The position numbers were made by a program, and so were the translations under genes. The notes beneath the pieces are model-generated. The model did no database searches. It saw nothing but the letters and a program-made list of their open reading frames with translations, and was not told the origin of the DNA. Of a stretch of DNA of 64,000 nt, positions 1-7,109 are shown in pieces. The stretch is taken from positions 186,001 to 250,000 of the forward strand of contig NZ_FUYY01000003.1 in assembly GCF_900168045.1 (NCBI RefSeq). The letters run 5' to 3'. Each line of letters begins with the position of its first letter. Within the stretch, counting starts at the first letter, position 1. The DNA comes from Salegentibacter holothuriorum (GTDB lineage Bacteria > Bacteroidota > Bacteroidia > Flavobacteriales > Flavobacteriaceae).

Positions 1-539
1 TTAAAAGTGAAGTCCCTCCATTTGTAGTGTTTCAGGATCCTTCTCTGGAAGATATGGCTATTAAATATCCGGTGTCTATAGAAGAACTTACTAATATTTA
101 TGGTGTAGGAGAGACTAAAGCGAAAAAGTTTGGAAAAGAGTTCGTGGCATTAATTCAACGTTATGTTGAAGAAAATGATATTGTTAGACCAGATGATTTG
201 GTGGTTAAATCTACCGGGGCCAATTCGGCTTTAAAATTATATATCATTCAGAATGTAGATCGTAAACTACCTTTGAATGATATCGCATCTGCCAAGGGAA
301 TGGAAATGCCCGAATTTATTAAAGAAATGGAAGCCATTGTTTATAGCGGAACCAAGTTGAATATTAGTTATTGGATAGATGATTTGTTGGATGAAGATCA
401 ACAGGAAGAAATTCACGAATATTTTTTGGAGGCTGAAAACGATAAAATTGACGAAGCCATTAAAGAATTTGATGGAGATTATGACGATGAAGAGCTTCGG
501 TTATATAGAATTAAATTTATAAGTGAAGTGGCGAATTAG
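1..539 (+). CDS. recQ: RecQ-type ATP-dependent DNA helicase, C-terminal part (cut by window start)
   Basis: The open frame runs in from the window edge (first full codon at base 3), so the helicase core is missing. The first visible residues, VPPFVVFQDPSLEDMA, match the HRDC domain that closes RecQ helicases; this helical nucleic-acid-binding domain covers roughly the first 60 residues and includes the hairpin IYGVGETKAKKFG. The remainder resembles the helical HTH-like tail (about residues 70-160) seen on flavobacterial RecQ. RecQ is a 3'-5' helicase acting in recombination and stalled-fork repair. The GTG at 27 is internal, not a start. The gene is convergent with the metzincin lipoprotein gene, and a REP-like element lies between them. 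The HRDC assignment is firm; RecQ rather than another HRDC protein is a strong inference from the tail. Confidence 0.88.
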   Translation, partial: KSEVPPFVVFQDPSLEDMAIKYPVSIEELTNIYGVGETKAKKFGKEFVALIQRYVEENDIVRPDDLVVKSTGANSALKLYIIQNVDRKLPLNDIASAKGMEMPEFIKEMEAIVYSGTKLNISYWIDDLLDEDQQEEIHEYFLEAENDKIDEAIKEFDGDYDDEELRLYRIKFISEVAN

Positions 540-578
540 AGGGTGAAGGTACAGAAGCGTTCTATTAATTTTTAGAAT

Positions 579-658
579 CGTCATCCTGAACTTGTTTCAG
601 GATCTAAGACACTTGTAGTTCTAAACACGTTAGAAGCTGAAACAAGTTCAGCTTGACG
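579..658. repeat. REP/BIME-like double-hairpin element, copy 1
   Basis: First of four copies of an intergenic element bounded by CGTCA and TGACG. The left half folds as ATCCTGAA-cttgt-TTCAGGAT and the right half as AAGCTGAA-acaag-TTCAGCTT. This copy has a longer middle segment (about 30 nt) than copies 2 and 3. It sits between convergent genes (recQ and the metzincin lipoprotein). Unlike the other copies, I see no locus-specific outer terminator arms around it. Confidence 0.8.
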
Positions 659-689
659 AGAAGGTAAGGAGAAGGTAAGGAAGGTGAAA

Positions 690-1472
690 TTATCTTCCAC
701 CGGCAGCTTGAAGATCTCTAATGCAATGTTCTCCTAATTCTGGGATACGGCCACCTTCAATTTCATCAATTATTCCGCTTCCAAATTCAATAGAAGCCTG
801 CATCAGGCAATCTTCAACATTACAATGCCCTTTGTTATCATCGTCTTTATGATCTGATTGCGGCTCGGTACCAATATCAACCAGACCGAATAAATGGCCG
901 AACTCGTGATTTAAAACAGCGGCTTCAATGTCACTTTCAATAGGTGCATTTGGTCTTGAAGCAAAGTCTTCTATGGTTTTTCCATATAATACCATAGAAG
1001 TATTTCTAAATGCAGAGCCAAGGGTAAGTTTGTTTTCTTCGTCTTTTTCGCTCTTTCCATCAGCGATATAAATATATACCGCAATTTCATCTCCTGCGTT
1101 ATAAATAGTACGTGTTTCGTCTTCAATTTCTACAATTTCTTCTATAGAAAACGGCGCTTTACCTGAAGAGGCAACGGCTCTTAAACTTATATTAATTCCA
1201 TCAGGCTTAAAAGTGCGCTCCTCAAGGAAAGTTTTGAAATTGGCAAGGGCTGCCTGGTTAGGCTGAAAACCATTTACATATACAATCTCTATGTTCATAG
1301 AAGTAAATTCGGCATCACTTAAAAGATGTGAAGCAGAATCCCCAAGTCCCTGTAAATTAGCTGTTTTATCTATTCCGGGAACACTATCATCATCTTGAGC
1401 GTTGTCTGTAGAACACGAAACTGTTAATAGAGATACAAAGAAGAGAAGGAGTGCGTACTTATATTTGAACAT
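690..1472 (-). CDS. Metzincin-like zinc metalloprotease lipoprotein
   Basis: A 260-residue protein with a lipoprotein signal (LLTVSC, acylated Cys about residue 20), so it should be anchored in the envelope. Residues 189-201 read HEFGHLFGLVDIG, the extended zinc signature HExxHxxGxxD with Asp as third ligand, as in snapalysin-type metzincins. HCNVEDCLMQ about 16 residues later supplies a plausible Met-turn, and the two Cys near 217 and 222 may form a disulfide. This supports a secreted zinc endopeptidase; the substrate is unknown. The ATG at 1472 starts directly at the signal peptide. The next upstream gene on the same strand, the methyltransferase, ends 29 nt away, so the two may be co-transcribed. 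The catalytic motif is directly visible; the exact protease family is inferred. Confidence 0.8.
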   Translation of the reverse strand: MFKYKYALLLFFVSLLTVSCSTDNAQDDDSVPGIDKTANLQGLGDSASHLLSDAEFTSMNIEIVYVNGFQPNQAALANFKTFLEERTFKPDGINISLRAVASSGKAPFSIEEIVEIEDETRTIYNAGDEIAVYIYIADGKSEKDEENKLTLGSAFRNTSMVLYGKTIEDFASRPNAPIESDIEAAVLNHEFGHLFGLVDIGTEPQSDHKDDDNKGHCNVEDCLMQASIEFGSGIIDEIEGGRIPELGEHCIRDLQAAGGR

Positions 1473-1501
1473 TGAGAAGCATTTTTTGTAAAAATAGAAA
1501 T

Positions 1502-2236
1502 TTATTGATTTAAAGGCTGTAATTCAGCTAAATAATCGAAGTGCTTTCCTTCTTTTATAAGTTTGCAACTAAAATTATTGGTTTCTGCTGCGAATTTAAG
1601 TGTCTGGAAATCTATATAAAGCCAGTCAAAATAATCTGAACTTTCACCTTTGTAAGTTACTTTAAACTCTAATTCGCCATAATAGGCCGCTTCAGAATCT
1701 ACCCAAATTCCACCATCTTCGTCTCGATCAAATAAATAACTAAGATCTGAAGAATCCAGGAGTATTTTTCCATTAGTGTTAAGGAGCTCCTTTGCCTTTT
1801 TAAAGAATTTATCAAGGTTTTTAAGCTTCCCAATGATTCCGCTACCATTCATAAGCATTAATATGGTATCGAATTTTTCATCTTTTAATTCGAAAAAATC
1901 AATGTTACGTACCTCTTTAATTCCGCGAAGACGGGAAATTTCTACAGCACCTGCAGAAGTATCAATAGCTGTAATTTCAAGTTTTTTCTCCTGCTGCAGA
2001 TAAAGTGAATGGCTTCCGGCGCCACATCCTACGTCTAAAACATGGCCGGCACATAGTTGTAAAGCCTTTTGTTCTAAAGGGGGCATTTCAGCATAATCCC
2101 GGAACAAATAGGGAACAGGAATTACATCGTCGTCAAAATCTGGAGAGTGTACCGTAATATCGGTTTTATCTTTTTGGTGGTAATAGGCTGAAATTGCTTT
2201 TCCAAAAATGTCTTTTACTGAAGTTTGCTGATTCAT
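1502..2236 (-). CDS. Class I SAM-dependent methyltransferase
   Basis: A 244-residue protein when started at the ATG at 2236 (MNQQTSVKDIFG). A longer frame to 2362 exists but would run through the divergent gene and its promoter, so I reject it. Motif I is HVLDVGCGAGSHSLYL (about 65-80), followed by an acidic strand end (ITAIDTSAGAVE) and a motif IV-like segment (FDTILMLMNGSGIIG), the normal Rossmann methyltransferase order. The C-terminal third is beta-rich and probably recognises substrate. The acceptor cannot be deduced. The gene is head-to-head with the YkgJ-type gene, with 35 bp between start codons, so its promoter must overlap that gene. Confidence 0.82.
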   Translation of the reverse strand: MNQQTSVKDIFGKAISAYYHQKDKTDITVHSPDFDDDVIPVPYLFRDYAEMPPLEQKALQLCAGHVLDVGCGAGSHSLYLQQEKKLEITAIDTSAGAVEISRLRGIKEVRNIDFFELKDEKFDTILMLMNGSGIIGKLKNLDKFFKKAKELLNTNGKILLDSSDLSYLFDRDEDGGIWVDSEAAYYGELEFKVTYKGESSDYFDWLYIDFQTLKFAAETNNFSCKLIKEGKHFDYLAELQPLNQ

Positions 2237-2267
2237 TGATGCGGTGTAGGTTCGTTTTATATCTTTG
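2236..2267 (+). promoter_or_regulatory. Bacteroidota-type promoter giving a near-leaderless mRNA
   Basis: TTG at 2236-2238, a 21-nt spacer and TATCTTTG at 2260-2267 match the -33/-7 promoter of this phylum. The ATG of the downstream gene is at 2272, only four bases after the -7 box, so the predicted transcription start falls on or next to the start codon. Confidence 0.6.
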
Positions 2268-2271
2268 CCTA

Positions 2272-2766
2272 ATGGAAGAAATCCTGAAAAATCTCCCCGA
2301 AAAAGCCAAAGATAAGCATAAGGAGAATAAGAAGTTTTTTGCAAAGCTAAGAAAAAAGCCACCTAAGGATCTTGATAGGCAGATGCAGGAAATGCACGAA
2401 GAAGAGTTTTCCCGAACCAATTGCCTTGATTGTGCAAATTGTTGTAAAACTACCGGGCCGCTTTTTACCAATAAAGATATTGAGCGCATAAGCAAGCATT
2501 TAAAGCTAAAGCCTCAACAGTTTATCGAACAATATTTGCGAATTGATGAAGATAAAGATTATGTATTGCAGCAAGTACCCTGTACTTTTCTGGCGGCAGA
2601 TAATTATTGTCTAATTTATGATGTGAGACCAAAAGCCTGCCGGGAATTTCCCCATACCGATCGCAAGGATTTCCATAAAATATCTAATATCACCATAAAA
2701 AATACCGCAATTTGTCCTGCTGCTTATAATATTGTTGAGGAGATGAAGAGTAGGGTGAAGGGATAG
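2272..2766 (+). CDS. YkgJ-family cysteine-cluster protein (putative metal chelator)
   Basis: A 164-residue protein. The ATG at 2272 is chosen over an upstream in-frame start at 2194 because a good promoter lies between them and the upstream frame overlaps the divergent methyltransferase. Cysteines occur in the family pattern: CLDCANCC (51-58), Cys104 and Cys113 (CTFLAADNYC), Cys123 (RPKACREFPH) and Cys148. UPF0153/YkgJ proteins are thought to bind iron or zinc through this cluster; their biochemical role is not settled. The N-terminus is a highly charged helix (KAKDKHKENKKFF) with no signal peptide, so it is cytoplasmic. Family assignment is secure; function is not. Confidence 0.85.
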   Translation: MEEILKNLPEKAKDKHKENKKFFAKLRKKPPKDLDRQMQEMHEEEFSRTNCLDCANCCKTTGPLFTNKDIERISKHLKLKPQQFIEQYLRIDEDKDYVLQQVPCTFLAADNYCLIYDVRPKACREFPHTDRKDFHKISNITIKNTAICPAAYNIVEEMKSRVKG

Positions 2767-2833
2767 AATTTTTGCGTTTTAGGTTATGGGTTTAATTAGA
2801 TTGTAGTAATTTATTGGGTTAGTTATTGGTATT

Positions 2834-2996
2834 GTTGCGGGTTACGAGTTGCGAGTTGTTCTTAGCTGTGGTTTTCTTAGTAGTTGTGACGTGTTTCGGG
2901 TTGCGAGATGCGCGTTTTTTTTAAATTCATTTTTCAGTTTAATTCAAGGGTTTCTGTTTTAAATAATCAAAATTTAGGAGTTGCGGGTTACGAGTA
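2834..2996. repeat. Degenerate GTTGCGG-type heptamer repeats, left flank of the four-helix gene
   Basis: G-rich heptamer variants appear three times: GTTGCGG-GTTACGA-GTTGCGA at about 2834-2854, TTTCGGGTTGCGAGATGCG near 2893-2911, and GTTGCGGGTTACGAGT at about 2980-2995, touching the stop codon of the four-helix gene. They have the same 7-nt unit as the array on the other side of the gene but lie in the opposite orientation. The sequence between them is AT-rich without an open frame. Confidence 0.7.
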
Positions 2997-3368
2997 TCAG
3001 GTTTTCCAATTCAGTTCTACATATTGGATGAACTTGTTCAATTTAGCCCCTAAAGTTTCATATTCGTTAATAAGATTCTGGTGAGGTACTATTATTGGTG
3101 GATATAAGTGCAGTAATTTATTGAAATGTAAGATGGTTTCATCGTTACTAGCGTGGGAATAGGTTAGGAATTTGATGAAATCAGCCTTGTATCTTTTTCT
3201 TCCGTAGCCCTCTACAATATTTGTAACCACAGAATCTGAGGATCTTCTTATCTGACTTCCTAATTCATACAATTCGTACTTTGGAAGTTTTAAACTTAGA
3301 GAGTGGACTTTAAAGAATAAATTCAAAGAAGAATTATAAATTTCAAGGTCGCGGTAGTTCGTGCTCAT
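2997..3368 (-). CDS. Four-helix-bundle protein of the 23S rRNA intervening-sequence family
   Basis: A 123-residue protein with the signature QIRRSSDSVVTNIVEGYGR (39-57), the conserved core of the four-helix-bundle family found in 23S rRNA intervening sequences and in the Avd accessory proteins of diversity-generating retroelements. Four helices can be traced (about 5-28, 32-57, 62-88 and 95-118). Members form pentameric barrels in structures I know of and bind nucleic acid; free-standing copies have no assigned role. Here it is not in an rRNA gene. It lies between inverted heptamer arrays, downstream of the DUF1343 gene on the same strand, and no reverse transcriptase is nearby. Family assignment is firm. 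Confidence 0.85.
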   Translation of the reverse strand: MSTNYRDLEIYNSSLNLFFKVHSLSLKLPKYELYELGSQIRRSSDSVVTNIVEGYGRKRYKADFIKFLTYSHASNDETILHFNKLLHLYPPIIVPHQNLINEYETLGAKLNKFIQYVELNWKT

Positions 3369-3416
3369 TTTATTTGTATTTATGTTGAGTTTCTATGTAG
3401 GAATTTTTTAATATTT

Positions 3417-3462
3417 AACCCGCAACCCGCAACCCGCAACCCGCAACCCGCAACCCGCAACC
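3417..3462. repeat. Six perfect CGCAACC heptamers, right flank of the four-helix gene
   Basis: Six exact copies of the 7-mer CGCAACC fill 3421-3462, preceded by a partial copy (AACC). The array ends two bases before the stop codon of the DUF1343 gene and lies in the leader of the four-helix gene. In that transcript it reads as GGTTGCG repeats, complementary to the degenerate repeats that follow the gene. Confidence 0.9.
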
Positions 3463-3464
3463 TA

Positions 3465-4694
3465 CTAATAAAGCAAATATTGATTTCTCTTAGCTTCAAA
3501 CTCTTCCAAACCTTCCTGCCAACCTTGCCTAATCTCTTCCGCAGATAATCCTTCCTCTATTTGAGATTGCAAATCTTTGGTACCTGCTAGTTTTGTGAAA
3601 AACGCATTAAAGAATTCATCTTTATCCTCTGTGTTTTGATAAGCTTCAATTAACCACTCTAAATTTATTTGATCTATTCGGGCTATTTTACTAAGATCTC
3701 TTCCGTAACATTCTACACCTGAATGTTTAGGGCTTTTTGCTCCGGCTTTAGATTCTGGGGTGTAAGTGAAATCAAAATACTCATTATCTAAAAATGGTGA
3801 ACCAAATACCTGGAATTGTTTATCTGATCCGCGACCTGCATTTACATTAGTTCCTTCAAAAAAGCATAAACTTGGATATAAGTTTATGGCCTGAGCATTA
3901 GGTAAATTTGGAGATGGTTTAACCGGAAGATCGTAGGCTTTGGAATGCTCGTAGTTTTTCATATTAATGACTTTTAAATCACTTTGAATACCGTTTTTTA
4001 ACCATTTCTCCCCATTGATCATTTTTGCATATTCTCCCATTGTTAGTCCATGAACTGTAGGGATTGGATGCATCCCCACAAAACTTTTAAATTCGGTTTC
4101 CAGGATTGGTCCATCTATATAATGGCCGTTTGGATTAGGGCGATCAAAAACAATAAGCTCTACATCATTTTCAGCGCAGGCTTCCATTACATAATGCAAA
4201 GACGAGATATAGGTGTAAAATCTGGTGCCCACATCCTGTAAATCAAAAATTAGGACATCAAGGCCTTCCAGTTGTTCTGCTTTAGGCTTTTTATTATCTC
4301 CGTAAAGGGAAATTACCGGTAAGCCGGTTTGTGCATCTTTCCCATCTTCTACGGCTTCACCGGCATCAGCTGTGCCACGAAAACCGTGCTCAGGAGCAAA
4401 ACCTCTTACCAGGTTTACTTCTAAAGCTATTAAAGAATCTACAACGTGAGTATAGCCCCCGGCTTTATTCTTCATAATAGAAGTTTGATTTCCAACAATT
4501 CCTACCTTCTTTCCTTTTAACAAGGGAAGATAGGCCTCGGTACGATTTGCCGCCAGAATAATTTCTTCAACTGCAGCTTCCTTGCTATTTAACGCAATAT
4601 CTTCTGAATTTTGCTCTTTCTTATTTTGGTTTCCGCAGGAAAGAATACCTATAAAAGCGAATAAAAATGTACTTTTGAATAACCTTTTAAGCAT
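3465..4694 (-). CDS. namZ: DUF1343 exo-beta-N-acetylmuramidase (NamZ/GH171-like) lipoprotein
   Basis: A 409-residue protein with a lipoprotein signal (IGILSC, Cys about 20). The body matches DUF1343, the family of Bacillus NamZ, an exo-enzyme that removes N-acetylmuramic acid from peptidoglycan fragments (family GH171). Visible landmarks are KKVGIVGNQTSI, the segment with APEHGFRGTADAGE, LIFDLQDVGTRFYTYISSL, VFDRPNPNGHYIDG and the FFEGTNVNAGRG stretch. A periplasmic role in cell-wall recycling is inferred from the family and the lipid anchor. The ATG at 4694 starts the signal peptide and lies only 9 bp from the start of the divergent permease gene. No other peptidoglycan-recycling genes adjoin it. 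Confidence 0.85.
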   Translation of the reverse strand: MLKRLFKSTFLFAFIGILSCGNQNKKEQNSEDIALNSKEAAVEEIILAANRTEAYLPLLKGKKVGIVGNQTSIMKNKAGGYTHVVDSLIALEVNLVRGFAPEHGFRGTADAGEAVEDGKDAQTGLPVISLYGDNKKPKAEQLEGLDVLIFDLQDVGTRFYTYISSLHYVMEACAENDVELIVFDRPNPNGHYIDGPILETEFKSFVGMHPIPTVHGLTMGEYAKMINGEKWLKNGIQSDLKVINMKNYEHSKAYDLPVKPSPNLPNAQAINLYPSLCFFEGTNVNAGRGSDKQFQVFGSPFLDNEYFDFTYTPESKAGAKSPKHSGVECYGRDLSKIARIDQINLEWLIEAYQNTEDKDEFFNAFFTKLAGTKDLQSQIEEGLSAEEIRQGWQEGLEEFEAKRNQYLLY

Positions 4695-4703
4695 CGTGAT
4701 AGT

Positions 4704-5936
4704 TTGAATTTTGAATTTTTTGTTGTTAAACGCCTAATAGGCGGTAAGAGCCATAAAAGTAGCATTTCTGCACCTATTATAAAAATAGCGATTGCGGCAA
4801 TTGCTATTGGAGTGGTTATGATGCTAGTTTCTTTTGCTACGGGACTTGGTTTACAGGAAAAGATAAGGGATAAGATTGCGGCCTTTAATGGGCATATTAA
4901 TATCTCTAATTACGATAATAATAGTTCGCAGGTTACGCTTACACCCGTAGATAAAAACCAGGAATTTTATCCTGAATTTAATACGGTAGATGGTGTTGCT
5001 CACGTACAGGCGGTAGCTACCAAGTTTGGGATTATAAGAACCGAAAGCGATTTTGAAGGGGTGGTGGTAAAAGGTGTGGGAACCGATTATAACTGGAGTT
5101 ATTTTAAGGATTTTCTTATTAAAGGTGAGCTCCCAAATGTAGATGATAAATTAAATGATGAAGTCCTAATTTCAGCTTACCTGGCCAATAGGCTTCAATT
5201 AAATGTTGGTGACAAAGTGCCCACTTATTTTCTAAGAGACGGCAGTGATAGACCATTAACCCGTGGTTTTGAAATCACCGGAATTTACGATTCTGGTTTT
5301 ATGGAGTTTGATAAACTTTATATGCTGGCCGATATTCGGCATATCCAGCGCCTTAATCGCTGGGAAGATAATGAAGTTGGGAATTTTGAGGTTTTTCTAA
5401 ACGATTTTGAAGAAATTGATGCAAAAGGTCAGGAGGTTTATGAGAATACCGGCTCGTTTTTAGATACGCAAACCATAACCCAAAATTATTACTCTATTTT
5501 TGAATGGTTGGCACTTTTCGATTTTAACATCGCGCTAATAATTGGAATTATGATTCTTGTGGCGGGGATAAATATGATTACTGCTTTGTTGGTTTTAATC
5601 CTTGAACGCACCCAAATGATTGGAATTCTAAAAGCACTGGGTGGGAACGATTGGAGCATTAGAAAAATCTTTCTTTATAATGCCGGTTACCTTATTATTA
5701 AAGGGCTTTTTTGGGGGAATTTAATCGGGCTCGGACTTTTGTTAATTCAGAAATATTTTAAGCTTATTCCACTAAACCCAGAAACTTATTATGTTACTGA
5801 AGTTCCCGTATATCTTAACTGGGATTATATTCTCGCAGTAAATCTTGGAACATTAATTTTATGTATGTTGATGCTCATAATTCCTTCAGTAATTATTTCG
5901 AAGATTTCTCCGTCGCGAGCAATTAAATTTGAATAA
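4704..5936 (+). CDS. LolC/E-type (FtsX/MacB) ABC transporter permease
   Basis: A 410-residue permease of the FtsX-like family with the usual layout: a cytoplasmic N-terminus (NFEFFVVKRLIGGKSHKSS), TM1 at about 22-46, a periplasmic domain of about 220 residues, and three C-terminal membrane segments (about 275-300, 325-345 and 375-400). TM1 is followed by GLGLQEKIRDKIAAFNGHI, the pattern of LolC/LolE homologues that extract lipoproteins from the inner membrane. The start is a TTG at 4704; homologues begin at the equivalent MNxxxFxxKRL, so the rare codon is probably genuine. The LolD-like ATPase is not adjacent. Only 9 bp separate it from the divergent DUF1343 start. Lipoprotein release is inferred. 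Confidence 0.82.
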   Translation: MNFEFFVVKRLIGGKSHKSSISAPIIKIAIAAIAIGVVMMLVSFATGLGLQEKIRDKIAAFNGHINISNYDNNSSQVTLTPVDKNQEFYPEFNTVDGVAHVQAVATKFGIIRTESDFEGVVVKGVGTDYNWSYFKDFLIKGELPNVDDKLNDEVLISAYLANRLQLNVGDKVPTYFLRDGSDRPLTRGFEITGIYDSGFMEFDKLYMLADIRHIQRLNRWEDNEVGNFEVFLNDFEEIDAKGQEVYENTGSFLDTQTITQNYYSIFEWLALFDFNIALIIGIMILVAGINMITALLVLILERTQMIGILKALGGNDWSIRKIFLYNAGYLIIKGLFWGNLIGLGLLLIQKYFKLIPLNPETYYVTEVPVYLNWDYILAVNLGTLILCMLMLIIPSVIISKISPSRAIKFE

Positions 5937-5969
5937 AGTTTAAAAAATCAAGAGATTTTGCTATTTCTG

Positions 5970-5997
5970 TTGAAGTAGATTCAATTTTTTACCTTTG
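5970..5997 (+). promoter_or_regulatory. Promoter of the CBS-like gene
   Basis: TTG at 5970-5972, a 17-nt spacer and TACCTTTG at 5990-5997 form a full Bacteroidota promoter. The ATG at 6017 is 19 nt after the -7 box, leaving a leader of about 15 nt with no Shine-Dalgarno sequence. Confidence 0.75.
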
Positions 5998-6016
5998 CAA
6001 CTTCAAAAATAAAGAC

Positions 6017-6997
6017 ATGGATTACGTAGAAAATATATTGGGGACTATTGGGAATACGCCAATGGTGAAGATGAATAGGATAACAAAAGATATTGATGCT
6101 CTTGTTTTGGCTAAATATGAGACGTTTAATCCGGGGAATTCGGTTAAAGATCGTATGGCCGTAAAAATGGTAGAAGAAGCTGAAGCTAGTGGAAAACTAA
6201 AACCAGGAGGAACTATTATTGAAGGAACTTCAGGGAATACGGGAATGGGGCTCGCGCTTGCGGCTATAGTGAAAGGCTATAAGATGATTTGTGTACTTTC
6301 TGATAAACAAAGCAAAGAAAAAATAGATATTTTAAAAGCTGTAGGTTGTGAAGTAGTAGTTTGCCCTACCGAAGTTGCCCCGGATGATCCAAGGTCTTAT
6401 TATTCAACTTCTAAAAGAATGGCCGAAGAAACACCAAATTCCTGGTATGTTAACCAATATGATAATTTAGCGAATACCAAAGCACATTATGAAAGTACCG
6501 GACCTGAAATTTGGGAACAAACAGATGGAAAAGTAACTCATTTTGTGGTAGGTGTAGGTACCGGCGGAACTATTTCTGGGGTTGGTAAATATTTAAAAGA
6601 GAAAAACCCGAATATTAAAGTATGGGGAATTGACACCTATGGTTCGGTTTTTAAAAAATACCATGAAACCGGCGAATTTGATGAAAAAGAGATCTATCCT
6701 TATATAACAGAAGGAATTGGAGAAGATATCTTGCCTAAAAATGTAGATTTTAGTGTCATTGATGGCTTCACCAAAGTAACCGATAAAGATGCAGCTGTTT
6801 ATACCAGGAAGCTAGCTGAAGAGGAAGGCTTTTTCTTAGGAAATTCGGCTGGAGCTGCTGCAAAAGGTTTACTTCAATTAAAAGAACATTTTACTAAGGA
6901 CGACGTAGTGGTGGTATTGTTTCATGACCATGGAAGCCGTTATGTTGGGAAGATGTTTAATGATGATTGGATGAAGAAACAAGGATTTTTAGATTAA
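6017..6997 (+). CDS. PLP-dependent cystathionine beta-synthase-like / cysteine synthase enzyme
   Basis: A 326-residue fold-type II PLP enzyme. The PLP lysine is K44 in NSVKDR; the substrate-binding loop is EGTSGNTGMG (69-78), and the phosphate-binding loop GVGTGGTISG lies at about 179-188. Several segments (VNQYDNLANTKAHYEST, YITEGIGEDILP, DDWMKKQGFLD at the C-terminus) resemble the catalytic core of cystathionine beta-synthase more than CysK. The regulatory CBS pair and the haem domain are absent, so it is a core-only enzyme. It would make cystathionine from serine plus homocysteine or cysteine from activated serine; sequence reading alone does not decide. It stands alone behind its own promoter. 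Confidence 0.83.
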   Translation: MDYVENILGTIGNTPMVKMNRITKDIDALVLAKYETFNPGNSVKDRMAVKMVEEAEASGKLKPGGTIIEGTSGNTGMGLALAAIVKGYKMICVLSDKQSKEKIDILKAVGCEVVVCPTEVAPDDPRSYYSTSKRMAEETPNSWYVNQYDNLANTKAHYESTGPEIWEQTDGKVTHFVVGVGTGGTISGVGKYLKEKNPNIKVWGIDTYGSVFKKYHETGEFDEKEIYPYITEGIGEDILPKNVDFSVIDGFTKVTDKDAAVYTRKLAEEEGFFLGNSAGAAAKGLLQLKEHFTKDDVVVVLFHDHGSRYVGKMFNDDWMKKQGFLD

Positions 6998-7109
6998 TCT
7001 ATAACTGAATCAATTTTTGGGAATTTAGAACGTCTAAATTATCAAATCACAAGTTTTAGTTTGGAAGAATATTTTTTAAAATTAAGTATTAATATAACAG
7101 ATTTAGTTT

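Noticed and set aside
1776-2495. Open frames opposite and upstream of the methyltransferase gene
   Set aside because: They overlap the methyltransferase and the YkgJ-type gene in other frames, lack recognisable motifs, and the longer methyltransferase start would cross a promoter.
2997-3368. Four-helix gene as the Avd of a diversity-generating retroelement
   Set aside because: No reverse transcriptase, template repeat or variable repeat was found in the neighbouring sequence.
3421-3462. Tandem heptamers as a possible CRISPR array
   Set aside because: The units are 7 bp with no spacers, and no cas gene is in the window.
7022-7040. Inverted repeat AATTTAGA-acg-TCTAAATT after the CBS-like gene
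   Set aside because: Only 8 bp of pure A/T-rich pairing without a T-run; too weak to call a terminator or operator.
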